A stretch of DNA of 64,000 nucleotides from Streptomyces africanus (GTDB lineage: Bacteria > Actinomycetota > Actinomycetes > Streptomycetales > Streptomycetaceae), in assembly GCF_002150735.1 (NCBI RefSeq), contig NZ_MUKA01000080.1, forward strand, positions 19,505 through 83,504. The letters run 5' to 3'. Positions 1-8,150 of the stretch are shown one piece after another (position 1 is the stretch's first letter; the number at the start of each line of letters is the position of its first letter). The translations under genes were made by a program, and so were the position numbers. The notes below the pieces were generated by a model. The model was not told the origin of the DNA. It did no database searches and saw only the letters and a program-made list of their open reading frames with translations.

Positions 1-1
1 C

Positions 2-295
2 CTGATGTCCGCGATGGGCACCACCCTGCCCAACACCCAGGCACTCGCCCTGATGCGCACCAAGCACGCCGCCGGCTCCGCGTCCGCCCTGCTCGGCACT
101 TCGTCGTTCCTCATCGGCGCGGTCGCCTCCCCGCTCGTCGGCGTCGCCGGGGAGGACACGGCCGTCCCGATGGCCGTCGTCCAACTGGCCGCGGCCCTGG
201 TGGCACTGGCCTGCTTCGTGGGAATGTGCCGACCCTGGAAGACGGACGGGAAGACGGACGGCAGGCGCGCGAGCGTGGAGGGAGCAGGGAGCTGA
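2..295 (+). CDS. C-terminal end of MFS efflux permease (Bcr/CflA-like), partial
   Basis: Right-hand end of a multidrug-type major facilitator permease; the gene enters from the left edge, so only about the last 97 codons are present. Two hydrophobic spans are visible, around LLGTSSFLIGAVASPLVG and a second rich in V/A/L that ends with CFVGMC, followed by a short charged cytoplasmic tail. The preceding text (TTLPNTQALALM, then SASALLG) fits the helix 10-12 region of Bcr/CflA-type drug:H+ antiporters. Seen: the helices and the stop at 293-295. Inferred: drug export. The next gene starts within or at the stop of this one, so the two are probably co-transcribed. Confidence 0.7.
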   Translation: MMSAMGTTLPNTQALALMRTKHAAGSASALLGTSSFLIGAVASPLVGVAGEDTAVPMAVVQLAAALVALACFVGMCRPWKTDGKTDGRRASVEGAGS

Positions 296-1422
296 GCGCA
301 CCACGACTGCGCCACGGCACGCCGGAACGGGCCGGGCTCGACCGCGGGGAACTGCGTCACCTGGTCCGGGAGGTCCACGTCCTCACCACCGGCCGGCGCC
401 CCTGGGCGCCGGGCGCGGTCCTGGTCGTCGGCCGCGGCCCGGTGATCGCCGTGGAGGAGGCGGCGGGCTGGGCCGTGCGGTACTCGGCCTACGACGAGGA
501 CACCGACACCGGCGTGGAACTGCCCGCCGAGGACCGGGTCCCGATGACCGTCGACACCCCCTTCGACCTCGCGTCCCTGACCAAACTGTTCACAGCCGTG
601 GCCGCCGTGCAGCAGATCGAGCGCGGCACCCTGGGCATCGACGCGCGGGTGGGGGCGTACCTGCCCGACTTCACGGCGGCCGCCCGGCACGGCATCACCG
701 TACGGCAGCTGCTCACCCACACCTCCGGGCTGCGACCCGACCTCCCCCTGTACGACTGCGCCGACGACGCCGGGCGGCTGGCCGCGCTGCAGGCGGAAGC
801 GCCGGTCGGGGCACCGGGCACGTACCGCTACTCCGACCTGAACATGCTGCTCCTCCAGCACCTCCTGGAACGCCTCACCGGCCGCACGCTCGACGTCCTC
901 TTCCGCGACGGCATCACCCGGCCGCTGGGCATGACGGCGACGGAGTTCGGGCCGTGCCCCGGGGCGGCGGCGACGGAGGACCAGCGGCGGCCGTGGGCCA
1001 AGGCGGACCGGGGGATGCTGCGGGGTGAGGTGCACGACGAGAACGCCTGGGCGCTCGGGGGAGTGGCGGGCCACGCGGGCCTCTTCTCCACGGGCCGGGA
1101 CCTCGCGGTGTTCTGCCGCACCCTCCTCGCCGGCGGCTCCTACGGCCCCGCCCGCATCCTCGGCCCCGACTTCGTCGAACTCCTCTTCACCCCGCCCGGC
1201 CTGGGCTTCTCCATCGACCAGCGGTGGTTCATGGGCGACCTGGCGGGCCGCGGCGCGGCGGGCCACACGGGCTTCACGGGCACGTCCCTCGTCCTCGACC
1301 CGGCGACGGAGACGTTCCTCATCCTCCTCACCAACGCGGTCCATCCTCGTCGTCGCCACCCGGACAGCGCGCCGAGGGCGGCGGCGGGGTCGCGGGTGGC
1401 CAGGGCGTTGCGGGGGATGTGA
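226..1422 (+). CDS. Beta-lactamase-family serine hydrolase
   Basis: Penicillin-binding-protein-like serine hydrolase (class C beta-lactamase / D-Ala-D-Ala carboxypeptidase / esterase fold). The catalytic SxxK tetrad is SLTK in DLASLTKLFT. The second motif is YSD, in RYSDLNMLLL, in place of the usual YxN. An HTG triad in GHTGFTGTSL stands where KTG is normal. No signal peptide is seen, so it is probably cytoplasmic. The start is uncertain: GTG at 226 lies inside the upstream permease gene, while homology-like sequence begins only at RHGTPERAGL. A CTG at 292, overlapping the upstream TGA and preceded by a purine-rich GGAGGGAGCAGGGAG, would give about 376 aa. Substrate unknown. Confidence 0.85.
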   Translation: MPTLEDGREDGRQARERGGSRELSAPRLRHGTPERAGLDRGELRHLVREVHVLTTGRRPWAPGAVLVVGRGPVIAVEEAAGWAVRYSAYDEDTDTGVELPAEDRVPMTVDTPFDLASLTKLFTAVAAVQQIERGTLGIDARVGAYLPDFTAAARHGITVRQLLTHTSGLRPDLPLYDCADDAGRLAALQAEAPVGAPGTYRYSDLNMLLLQHLLERLTGRTLDVLFRDGITRPLGMTATEFGPCPGAAATEDQRRPWAKADRGMLRGEVHDENAWALGGVAGHAGLFSTGRDLAVFCRTLLAGGSYGPARILGPDFVELLFTPPGLGFSIDQRWFMGDLAGRGAAGHTGFTGTSLVLDPATETFLILLTNAVHPRRRHPDSAPRAAAGSRVARALRGM

Positions 1423-1449
1423 GAGCGACCGGACTGCAGGGACCGGCCC

Positions 1450-2718
1450 TCAGCCGCGTCCGGCCTGTCTCTGCACCTGCTCCAGGACCTGTTCCGCGGA
1501 ACTCGTCCCGTTGAAGAGCTGGGCCCCGTACTGGTTGAGCAGGCGGTTGACCTGCTCCCAGTTCTTCGTCGTGCGCAGCGGAATCGACATGGCGTTGGCG
1601 GCTTCGAGGACCTCTCGGGCGCCGGCGAGATGGGCGCTCTCGTACCACGCGTGCTGGGCCGACTCACGTGACGGATAGGCACGTCCCACCCCGCCGAGCC
1701 ACTCCAGTTGCTTCTTGGCCGTCATCAGTGTGATCGCCTTGAACGCCCGCTCCGGGTCCGGGCAGGACTTGGAGATGCCGAATCCGGAACCGGCCGAGTA
1801 CGTCCTGCTTCCGTCCGGGCCGGCGGGAATCGTGGTCAGGCCCACCTGGAAGCCGGCCTGGTTCTTCAGGTTCAGCAGCGCCCACGGCCCGCTGGCGCTC
1901 ATGGCGACGTCGCCGCTGAGAAACATGCGCTCGGCGAAGAACGCGGCACCGGACTTGGGCAGGTGGGGAGCGACCTTCTCCTTGGCCGCCAGGTCGGCGT
2001 ACCACTGCACGCCCTTGGTCATGGCGGCGGTGGTCAGTCGCAGCTTGCCCGCCGCGTCGGTGGGTTGCGCACCGGTCCTGGTCAGCACCATGGGGAACAT
2101 CCACAGATCCTGAGGCGCCGCCACGAACCCGTACTTCCGGTCTCCGGTCAGCTTGTGTGCGACCGACTCGAACTCGGCCAGCGTCCATCCCGGCTTGGGC
2201 TCCGGCACCCCGGCGTTGCGGAACATGCCCTTGTTGTATGTGAGGATCACCGGGCCGAAGTCGTACGGCAGCGCGTACTGCTTCCCGTTGGCACTCAGCC
2301 CCTTCATGATGGACTTGTCGAAATCCGTCACATCGAACTTGTTCTTGGCGATCAGATCGTCGAGCGGCAGCATGCCCTGGGTGTAGCCCGCGGTGCGCAG
2401 TGACTGCATCGAGACGATGCAGGGCGCGTCGCCCTTGTCGAAACGGGTGCCGAGTTTGGCGAAGTAGTCGTCGAAGGACGAGGTCTCCAGCTTGATCGTG
2501 ATCTGCGGATCGTCGCGGGACACACGGTCAGCGAGTTCACGCCAGACCTGATGTTCCTCACCGCCGTCGGCCCACATCGACCAGGTCAACGGCTTCGAGT
2601 CGCCACCGTCGGCGCCGCACGCCATCACCAGCGTCCCGGCCAGTGCCAGGGCGACGGCTGCCCGCAGTGCGGTGAGCGGCCCTTTCACGGCATGTCCAGA
2701 CTTCCCCTTTGGGGGCAT
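1450..2718 (-). CDS. Sugar ABC transporter solute-binding lipoprotein (orphan)
   Basis: Extracellular family 1 solute-binding protein of about 422 aa. The N-terminus has a type II signal with lipobox LVMAC, so the mature protein would be lipid-anchored on the outer face of the membrane. The mature part opens with LTWSMWADGGEEHQVWREL, as in carbohydrate-binding members, and contains the SGPWALLNLKNQ region typical of the family. No permease or ATPase gene lies beside it: the neighbours are a serine hydrolase (27 bp downstream, convergent) and a divergent methyltransferase. It would need membrane components encoded elsewhere. The start is ATG at 2718 or GTG at 2724, two codons earlier; neither has a strong ribosome-binding site. 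Confidence 0.85.
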   Translation of the reverse strand: MPPKGKSGHAVKGPLTALRAAVALALAGTLVMACGADGGDSKPLTWSMWADGGEEHQVWRELADRVSRDDPQITIKLETSSFDDYFAKLGTRFDKGDAPCIVSMQSLRTAGYTQGMLPLDDLIAKNKFDVTDFDKSIMKGLSANGKQYALPYDFGPVILTYNKGMFRNAGVPEPKPGWTLAEFESVAHKLTGDRKYGFVAAPQDLWMFPMVLTRTGAQPTDAAGKLRLTTAAMTKGVQWYADLAAKEKVAPHLPKSGAAFFAERMFLSGDVAMSASGPWALLNLKNQAGFQVGLTTIPAGPDGSRTYSAGSGFGISKSCPDPERAFKAITLMTAKKQLEWLGGVGRAYPSRESAQHAWYESAHLAGAREVLEAANAMSIPLRTTKNWEQVNRLLNQYGAQLFNGTSSAEQVLEQVQRQAGRG

Positions 2719-2841
2719 ATGCACGGATTATGGCATGGTTCACCTGGGCACGCCCGTCAGTGCTCACCGTCCGGGCGGCTCGCCGGAGAACCGGTCCGGA
2801 CGGGTGAGTCCCCGGGCTCGGGGCCCTCGTAGAATCGCCGG

Positions 2842-3828
2842 GTGAACGCCCCCGCACCCCCGGCCGAAACCCTCCGCGCCGCCCTCGCCGGTCTGCTCGA
2901 CGGGCTGCCGCCCCGGCAGGCCGCGCAGGCGGTCGAGCGGCTGATCGCCAGTTACCGCGGGGCCACCCCGACCGACGCGCCGATCCTGCGGGACCGGGCG
3001 GATGTGGCCGCCTACGCGGCTTACCGGATGCCCGCGACCTTCGAGGCTGTGCGGTCGGCGCTGGAGGCGTTCGCCGAGGCCGCGCCCGCGTGGGTGCCGG
3101 GATCGCACACCGACGTCGGCGGCGGTACGGGTGCCGCGGCCTGGGCGGTGAGCGCGACCTGGGGCGGGGAGCGGCCCGTCACCGTGCTCGACTGGGCCGA
3201 GCCCGCGCTCGCCCTGGGCCGGGAGATCGCCGCGGCCGGCCCGGCCCTGCGGGACGTACGGTGGCAGCGCTCTCGGATCGGAGCGGCGCTCACCCTGGAG
3301 AGCACTGATCTCGTCACCGTGTCCTATGTGCTCAACGAGCTGACCGCCGCCGACCGCGCCGCCCTCGTCGACGCCGCCGCGGCCGCCGCCCAGGCCATCG
3401 TGATCGTCGAACCCGGCACCCCGGACGGCTACGCCCGCGTCATCGAGGCCCGCGACCGGCTGGTCGGCGCCGGCTTCCACGTCGCCGCCCCCTGCCCGCA
3501 CAGCGCCGCCTGCCCCATCGCGCCGGGCACGGACTGGTGCCACTTCTCCGCCCGGGTCAGCCGTTCCTCCCTGCACCGCCAGGTCAAGGGCGGCTCCCTC
3601 CCCTACGAGGACGAGAAGTTCAGCTACGTCGCCGCCGCCCGCTTCCCCGTCACCCCGTCACCTTCCCGTGTCGTGCGGCGCCCGCAGATCCGCAAGGGCC
3701 AGGTCCTCCTCGACCTGTGCGAGACCGAACCGTCCCTGCACCGCACCACCGTCACCAAACGCCACGGCGACCTCTACAAAGCGGCCCGTGACGCGGACTG
3801 GGGCGACGCCTGGCCTCCGGCACCCTGA
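2842..3828 (+). CDS. Rsm22-type small-subunit ribosome methyltransferase-like protein
   Basis: 328-aa class I SAM-dependent methyltransferase-like protein of the Rsm22/METTL17 family, linked in mitochondria to small ribosomal subunit assembly. The N-terminal helical part (residues 1-90) precedes a SAM-binding loop DVGGGTGAAAW and a motif VSYVLNEL. A cysteine set follows: CPHSAAC, then C at W-C-H-F, then C in LLDLC, spaced +6, +9 and +60 residues, which resembles the cysteines reported to bind an Fe-S cluster in METTL17. The start is GTG 2842. The 3' end overlaps the last 55 bp of the convergent peptidase gene. Methyltransferase activity is not certain in this family; a role on ribosomes is inference from the family. 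Confidence 0.8.
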   Translation: MNAPAPPAETLRAALAGLLDGLPPRQAAQAVERLIASYRGATPTDAPILRDRADVAAYAAYRMPATFEAVRSALEAFAEAAPAWVPGSHTDVGGGTGAAAWAVSATWGGERPVTVLDWAEPALALGREIAAAGPALRDVRWQRSRIGAALTLESTDLVTVSYVLNELTAADRAALVDAAAAAAQAIVIVEPGTPDGYARVIEARDRLVGAGFHVAAPCPHSAACPIAPGTDWCHFSARVSRSSLHRQVKGGSLPYEDEKFSYVAAARFPVTPSPSRVVRRPQIRKGQVLLDLCETEPSLHRTTVTKRHGDLYKAARDADWGDAWPPAP

Positions 3829-5165
3829 CCGGCCCAGCGGGACAACGCCTCCTGCGCCGACGCCCGGTCGGCGGGGGAGAGGGCGGCGATGTCGACGCTG
3901 TGGTTGCCGTCCGGCACCCACAGGACCCGTGAGTCGGCCCCGCCGGGGTGGAAGTACTCGGCCACGCTGGGGTCCTGGGTGCCGTAGACGAACAGCATGC
4001 GGCTGCCGCGGCGGCGGACCCAGCGGTCGATGTCCGGCATGGCCGCCGGGTCGAAGACCATGGGGATGTCCCTGGGGACGAAGTTGCGCGCCGCGATGCC
4101 GTCGGGGTGGCGCAGCAGGTCCGCCACGTGGGCGGTGGGGACATCGCCGTACCCCAGTTGCGTGCCGATCTGGTACCAGTACGGGACGTACCGCCGCGCC
4201 GCCGTGTCGGCGTACAGGGACAGCCCCGCCCATTGGTCCAGCCACGCGTACAGCTCGTCGGTCGTCGCCTCCGGGCCGGGGATCGCGGCGACGTCGGTCG
4301 GCGTCGCGCGCTGCCAGAACATGAACAGCACACGCAGCACGGCGATTTCGAACGCCTGGTCGGCGCTGCCGATGATGCGGAAGGCGTCGCCCTGGGCGGT
4401 CGCCCAGGCCTCGTAGCGGGCGACCATCTCGGCCCGGCGCAGCAGCATCTGCCGCTGGGCGGCCTTGACGGCCTCGCGGTCGGGGGCGGTGCCGACGGTC
4501 TCCAGGAAGCGGAGGTAGGCGGAGTCGTCGCGGTCGTCGACGTTGTTCGGCGCCGAGTAGACCACCGTGCCGTCCACGTCGTGGGGGTGGAAGCGGCGGT
4601 GGTAGACGCTCGCCATGCCGCCCTTGCTGCTGCCGGTGGAGATCCACGCGCCCGGGTAGAGCCTGCGGAAGAGGCGGACGACGTGGTGGTGGTCGTCGGC
4701 GGCCTGGCGGATCGTGAGGTGGGCGTAGCCGGGCCCGGCAGGGAGCGAGGCGCCGAAGTACCGGTGTTCCACCTGGAGTTGGTTGGCTCCGAGCAGGATC
4801 GTCGGTTCGCTCCGCCAGGGCGTGAGGACGGCGTGGTAGCCGGTGGTGGTGAGCACCATGGGCCGGTCGGCGGCGGTGTGCAGCAGGGTGAGGCGCTGCT
4901 CGAAGGTGCCGGCCGCGGGGTTCGTGTGGTCGACCGGCTGGCGCAGGCCGAGGACGAAGTGCCGGTAGCCCGGTTCGGCGTCCTGCCGCTCCTCGATCAG
5001 CCGCAGGCCGGGCAGTGCCCGCAGCGCGTCCGCGATGTCGCCGGTACCGGGACGGGCCGCCCCGGCCGCCGCCCGGGCGGGCAAGGCCGTCGTCGCGGCG
5101 AGACCCGCCGCCGAGGCGGCCGTCGCCGCGGAGGTGAGCAGTCGTCGTCTCGTCCATACGCGCAT
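3774..5165 (-). CDS. Secreted S37-family tripeptidyl aminopeptidase-like protease
   Basis: 463-aa serine peptidase of the PS-10 / S37 family, an alpha/beta-hydrolase-like group of secreted Streptomyces aminopeptidases. A Tat-type signal (RRRLLTSAATAASAAGLA, cleavage near residue 30-33) predicts export in folded form. The nucleophile motif GSSKGG is at residues 178-183 (Ser180); a late His lies in PDGNHSVDIAAL. The Y-H-F-G-rich segment QVEHRYFGASLP precedes it, as in the family. The C-terminal 18 or so codons are read from DNA that also encodes the end of the convergent Rsm22-like gene. Role: release of short peptides from extracellular protein, inferred. Confidence 0.85.
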   Translation of the reverse strand: MRVWTRRRLLTSAATAASAAGLAATTALPARAAAGAARPGTGDIADALRALPGLRLIEERQDAEPGYRHFVLGLRQPVDHTNPAAGTFEQRLTLLHTAADRPMVLTTTGYHAVLTPWRSEPTILLGANQLQVEHRYFGASLPAGPGYAHLTIRQAADDHHHVVRLFRRLYPGAWISTGSSKGGMASVYHRRFHPHDVDGTVVYSAPNNVDDRDDSAYLRFLETVGTAPDREAVKAAQRQMLLRRAEMVARYEAWATAQGDAFRIIGSADQAFEIAVLRVLFMFWQRATPTDVAAIPGPEATTDELYAWLDQWAGLSLYADTAARRYVPYWYQIGTQLGYGDVPTAHVADLLRHPDGIAARNFVPRDIPMVFDPAAMPDIDRWVRRRGSRMLFVYGTQDPSVAEYFHPGGADSRVLWVPDGNHSVDIAALSPADRASAQEALSRWAGQGAGGQASPQSASRAAL

Positions 5166-5281
5166 CGTGAGTCCTCCCGGGTGTCCGTCGGCCGCGGTTT
5201 CTCGGCCGCTTCAGTACATCCGCCGGACGTCCCGGGAGGATCCCGCGCGCGAGGGGACCGCCTCCCCCCCGCGGGGGAGGC

Positions 5282-5491
5282 TCACGACGACTTGTCGGTC
5301 GTACGGTCCTCCTGTCCTTCCTGCTGCTGCCGTTTCTCCTGAAGCTTGCGCAGCAACTCGCGTTTCTGGGCCTGCGGATCGAGGCCGCCGCCGATCCGGC
5401 CGCCCCGGCCGCCGCCGCGCAGCGCCTTGCGGCCGAGCTTCTGGCGCGATCCGCCGACACCCAGCATGTTTCCGGCTCCGCCTCGGGTCAT
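5282..5491 (-). CDS. Small basic DUF6243-like protein
   Basis: 69-aa, very polar protein. The glycine/arginine-rich N-terminal half (MTRGGAGNMLGVGGSRQKLG) resembles the Streptomyces DUF6243 family as I recall it. The C-terminal half is a Lys/Arg/Gln/Glu helix (QAQKRELLRKLQEKRQQQ) that could form a coiled coil. No signal or membrane segment. A good ribosome-binding site (AAAGGA, about 8 nt from ATG) lies upstream. It is divergent from the TetR gene at 5600 with two operator-like palindromes between them, so it may be the regulated target. Function unknown. Confidence 0.75.
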   Translation of the reverse strand: MTRGGAGNMLGVGGSRQKLGRKALRGGGRGGRIGGGLDPQAQKRELLRKLQEKRQQQEGQEDRTTDKSS

Positions 5492-5522
5492 GTGGGGGTT
5501 CCTTTCCTGACTCTCCTCCGCG

Positions 5523-5578
5523 ACGAGACGGTTCGTCTCGTACGTGGTGTTCCACTGTCCGCGAGACGCTCCGTCTTG
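5523..5578. promoter_or_regulatory. Paired TetR-type operators in divergent promoter
   Basis: Two related inverted repeats lie between the divergent DUF6243-like gene and the TetR gene. The first, 5523-5541, is perfect: ACGAGACG-GTT-CGTCTCGT. The second, 5562-5578, is CGAGACG-CTC-CGTCTTG with one mismatch. Their centres are 38 bp apart. A candidate -10 (GATAAAT, about 5586-5592) sits just before the TetR ATG, which has no clear ribosome-binding site, so leaderless transcription is possible and the second site would cover the -35 region. Autoregulation and control of the divergent gene are inferred. Confidence 0.7.
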
Positions 5579-5599
5579 TCAACCTGATAAATTCGAGCC

Positions 5600-6241
5600 A
5601 TGGCCGCACAGAAGTCCGCCCAGTCCGCCCCCGGCAAGCCCGCCCCCGACTCCACCCGGCGCAGTGAGAAGTCACGTCGCGCCATCTACGAAGCCGCTCT
5701 CGCGCTCGTCGTCGAGGTCGGCTACCCGAAGACCACCATCGAGGGCATCGCCGCCCGCGCCGGCGTCGGGAAGCAGACGATCTACCGCTGGTGGTCGTCG
5801 AAGGCGGACGTGCTGATGGAGGCGTTCCTGGACCTGGGCGAGCAGTCCCTGCGGGAAGCGGGGCCGGTGCCGTACGCCTTCCCCGACACCGGCGACCTCG
5901 CCGCCGACGTCAAGGGCGTCCTGCGCGCCACCGTCGACCAGATGCGCGACCCGAGGTTCGAGGCGCCGTCCCGCGCGCTGGCCGCCGAGGGCGTCGTGAA
6001 CGAGCAGCTCGGCCGCGAGCTCGTGGCCAAGCTGATGCAGCCCTCACTCGACCTCTACATCGGCCGGCTGCGTGCCGCCCAGGACGCCGGGCAGGTGCGG
6101 CCCGACATCGACCCGCGCATCGCCCTGGAGTTCTTCATCTCCCCGCTCGCCCAGCGCTGGCTCCAGCACACGGGCCCGATCTCCTACGAGTACACCGACA
6201 CCCTCGTCGACTACGCCCTTCACGGCCTCGCGCCGCGCTGA
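5600..6241 (+). CDS. TetR/AcrR-family transcriptional regulator
   Basis: 213-aa one-component repressor. The N-terminal helix-turn-helix (about residues 30-75) contains TTIEGIAARAGVGKQTIYRWW, a clear TetR signature. The C-terminal ligand-binding half is of the TetR_C_11-like kind (EFFISPLAQRWLQHTGP near the end). An unusually polar, Pro/Lys-rich 20-residue extension precedes the DNA-binding domain. Two palindromes just upstream are its likely operators. The last 22 bp of the gene overlap the 3' end of the convergent phosphodiesterase gene. Ligand unknown. Confidence 0.92.
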   Translation: MAAQKSAQSAPGKPAPDSTRRSEKSRRAIYEAALALVVEVGYPKTTIEGIAARAGVGKQTIYRWWSSKADVLMEAFLDLGEQSLREAGPVPYAFPDTGDLAADVKGVLRATVDQMRDPRFEAPSRALAAEGVVNEQLGRELVAKLMQPSLDLYIGRLRAAQDAGQVRPDIDPRIALEFFISPLAQRWLQHTGPISYEYTDTLVDYALHGLAPR

Positions 6242-7176
6242 AAGCCGCGCAGGAAGCCGCGCTGAAAGCCGCGCCGAGGGCCGCGCTGAGAGCCGCGCCG
6301 ATCGGCCCGCGCGAGGCGCCCCGGCGCGTCCGTGATCACGCCGTCGCAGCCCAGCGCCAGGACGCGGTCCCGCTGCGCGTCCGTCACCACGGTGTGCGCC
6401 CACACCCGCCGGATCCCCGACCGCACCGCCCGCGCGAGATCCGTGTCACGCGCCCGGTGGTCCACGTCCAGCAGGTCCACGAACGACCGCCAGCGCTCCG
6501 GACGGTCCGTGCGCAGTTGCCGCGCCGAGCGCCACAACTGCGTGAGCAGGCCGAGACGGTGGACGCGCCGGGCCACCTCGGGGTCGTTGGAGTTCACGAA
6601 CACCGAGCGGGTCAGGCCACGGGCCCGGATCAACCCGGCCAGCCGGTTCAGGCTGCGCGGGTCCTTCGCCTCCAGCATCAGCACGATCCGCCCGCCGAAA
6701 CGGTCCAGCACCTCGGCGACCGTCGGCGGCCGTTCCGACCGCCAGCTGCCGGGCAGCTCGTCCTTCGGGCGCAGCCGTACGCCCTGCCACTCCCGGGCGT
6801 CGAGTCCGCGCACCTCGCCGCCGAGGTAGGTGGTGCGGTTCAGGGTCTCGTCATGGAACACCACGGGCGTCCCGTCCCGCAGCAGCCGCGTGTCGAAGTC
6901 CAGCACGTGCGCCGTACCGCGCTCGTATGCGGCCGCCAGCCCCGTCATGCTGTTCTCGGGGACCTCGCGGGCGCCGCCGCGGTGGGCGACGTAGGTGATC
7001 CGGGGGAGCGCGGCCACGGTCAGCGGGCCGGTGCCCCACTCCAGCGGGTGGGTGCGCCCCGCGGGCGGACGGATGCCCGCCGGCAGGACCGGGGCGGCGC
7101 CGGCCGGTCCCGTGAGGGTCAGCGAGACCACCGAAACCGCGGAGGCGAGGCCCGTCAGCGCGATCCTTGTGACCAT
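6220..7176 (-). CDS. Secreted glycerophosphodiester phosphodiesterase
   Basis: About 318-aa GDPD/UgpQ-family enzyme that hydrolyses glycerophosphodiesters to glycerol-3-phosphate and an alcohol. The N-terminal signal peptide (hydrophobic stretch ending GPAGAAP) predicts secretion. The catalytic core shows YVAHRGG, ENSMTG, a diverged DFDTRLLRDG (the family usually has E-x-D here), VVFHDETLNRTT and LMLEAKDP. ATG 7176 is preferred over an ATG nine codons upstream because TACCGTAG just before it could be a -10 for a leaderless message. The last residues are a repetitive tail (RGFQRGFLRGFQRG), produced by a 12-bp tandem DNA repeat, and look added beyond the enzyme fold. Confidence 0.88.
   Translation of the reverse strand: MVTRIALTGLASAVSVVSLTLTGPAGAAPVLPAGIRPPAGRTHPLEWGTGPLTVAALPRITYVAHRGGAREVPENSMTGLAAAYERGTAHVLDFDTRLLRDGTPVVFHDETLNRTTYLGGEVRGLDAREWQGVRLRPKDELPGSWRSERPPTVAEVLDRFGGRIVLMLEAKDPRSLNRLAGLIRARGLTRSVFVNSNDPEVARRVHRLGLLTQLWRSARQLRTDRPERWRSFVDLLDVDHRARDTDLARAVRSGIRRVWAHTVVTDAQRDRVLALGCDGVITDAPGRLARADRRGSQRGPRRGFQRGFLRGFQRGARP
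6233..6304. repeat. 12-bp tandem repeat, six units, across two convergent gene ends
   Basis: Six consecutive 12-bp units of the type CCGCGCTGAAAG / CCGCGCAGGAAG / CCGCGCCGAGGG. On the minus strand each unit encodes four residues (RGFQ, RGFL, RGPR, RGSQ), giving the tail of the phosphodiesterase. The first unit contains the stop codon of the TetR gene. Because the period is a multiple of three, copy-number change lengthens or shortens the tail without a frameshift. Confidence 0.85.
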
Positions 7177-7386
7177 GGCGACTACGGTAGGGCGCCATGT
7201 CATGGCAAAGCGGGCAATGACACCCGATCACGGTGCGGAGTACCTCTCGCCCTGCGGGCATATGCCTCGCCCCACCGGTACCCGTCTCGGCCCTCCTGCC
7301 CCGGATGTGGGCACTGGCCCCCCGGCGCGCGGCAAGATGGGACCATAAGGCATGCTGTTCCGCACGACAGCGAGGCGAGGGGATAG

Positions 7387-8121
7387 ATGAGCGCGGAGTA
7401 CGGCGGCAGGACCGGCCTACAGGGCAAACTCACCCAGTGGCTGCGCGCCGGGCGCCGGCCCAAGGAGACCGCCGGTGACGGCGGCCGGGAGGCCCTGCTG
7501 CTCGCCGCCGCCGGAGCGGGACTGCCGCTCGCCCCCGCCGCCCACCCGGCCGGCTACCGCTGCTCCTGCGACCGCGTCGGCTGTCCCACCCCGGCCCGGC
7601 ACCCGGTGTCCTTCGCCTGGCAGACGCAGTCGACCACCGACCGCGCCCAGATCGAACGCTGGGCCCGCCATCAGCCGCAGGCCAACTTCATCACCGCGAC
7701 CGGCATGGTGCACGACGTCCTCGACGTGCCCCTGGATGCCGGTCGCAGTGCGTTGGAGCGGCTGCTCGTCGCAGGTGTCGAGGTCGGGCCCGTCGCCGAG
7801 AGCGACGACGGCCGCATGCTGTTCTTCACCCTCACGCGCGGGACGCCCGAGGACGAGGACGAGTGGTGGCCGTGCGAACTGGACTGCCACCCCGAGACGA
7901 TGGACGAGCACCCCGGGCTGCGGTGGCACTGCCGCGGCTCCTACGTCCTCGTACCGCCGGCGCGGCTGCCCGGCGAGGACCAGACGGTGCACTGGGTGCG
8001 CGGTCCCGAGCATCCGCTGCCGGATCCGCTGACCCTGCTGGAGACGCTCACCGAGGCCTGCGCCCGGTACGCCGGTGAGGACGCCGACCACGCCGGGGCG
8101 GCCTGGCCGCTGCGGCACTGA
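7387..8121 (+). CDS. Bifunctional primase/polymerase (prim-pol) N-terminal-domain protein
   Basis: 244-aa protein that matches the prim-pol (DUF3987/AEP-associated) N-terminal domain found on plasmid and phage replication proteins and, as stand-alone genes, on Streptomyces chromosomes. Visible hallmarks are the Cys-rich opening YRCSCDRVGCPTPARHP, the HPVSFAWQTQSTT segment, and ANFITATGMVHDVLDVPLDAG, where the usual catalytic acidic pair of the primase core appears only as DVLDVP. No helicase or primase C-terminal domain follows, so it is much shorter than replicative members. GAGGGG precedes ATG 7387. Polymerase activity cannot be assumed. Confidence 0.7.
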   Translation: MSAEYGGRTGLQGKLTQWLRAGRRPKETAGDGGREALLLAAAGAGLPLAPAAHPAGYRCSCDRVGCPTPARHPVSFAWQTQSTTDRAQIERWARHQPQANFITATGMVHDVLDVPLDAGRSALERLLVAGVEVGPVAESDDGRMLFFTLTRGTPEDEDEWWPCELDCHPETMDEHPGLRWHCRGSYVLVPPARLPGEDQTVHWVRGPEHPLPDPLTLLETLTEACARYAGEDADHAGAAWPLRH

Positions 8122-8150
8122 GCCGACCCGGGCTTGGTCCTGCCTTGCCT

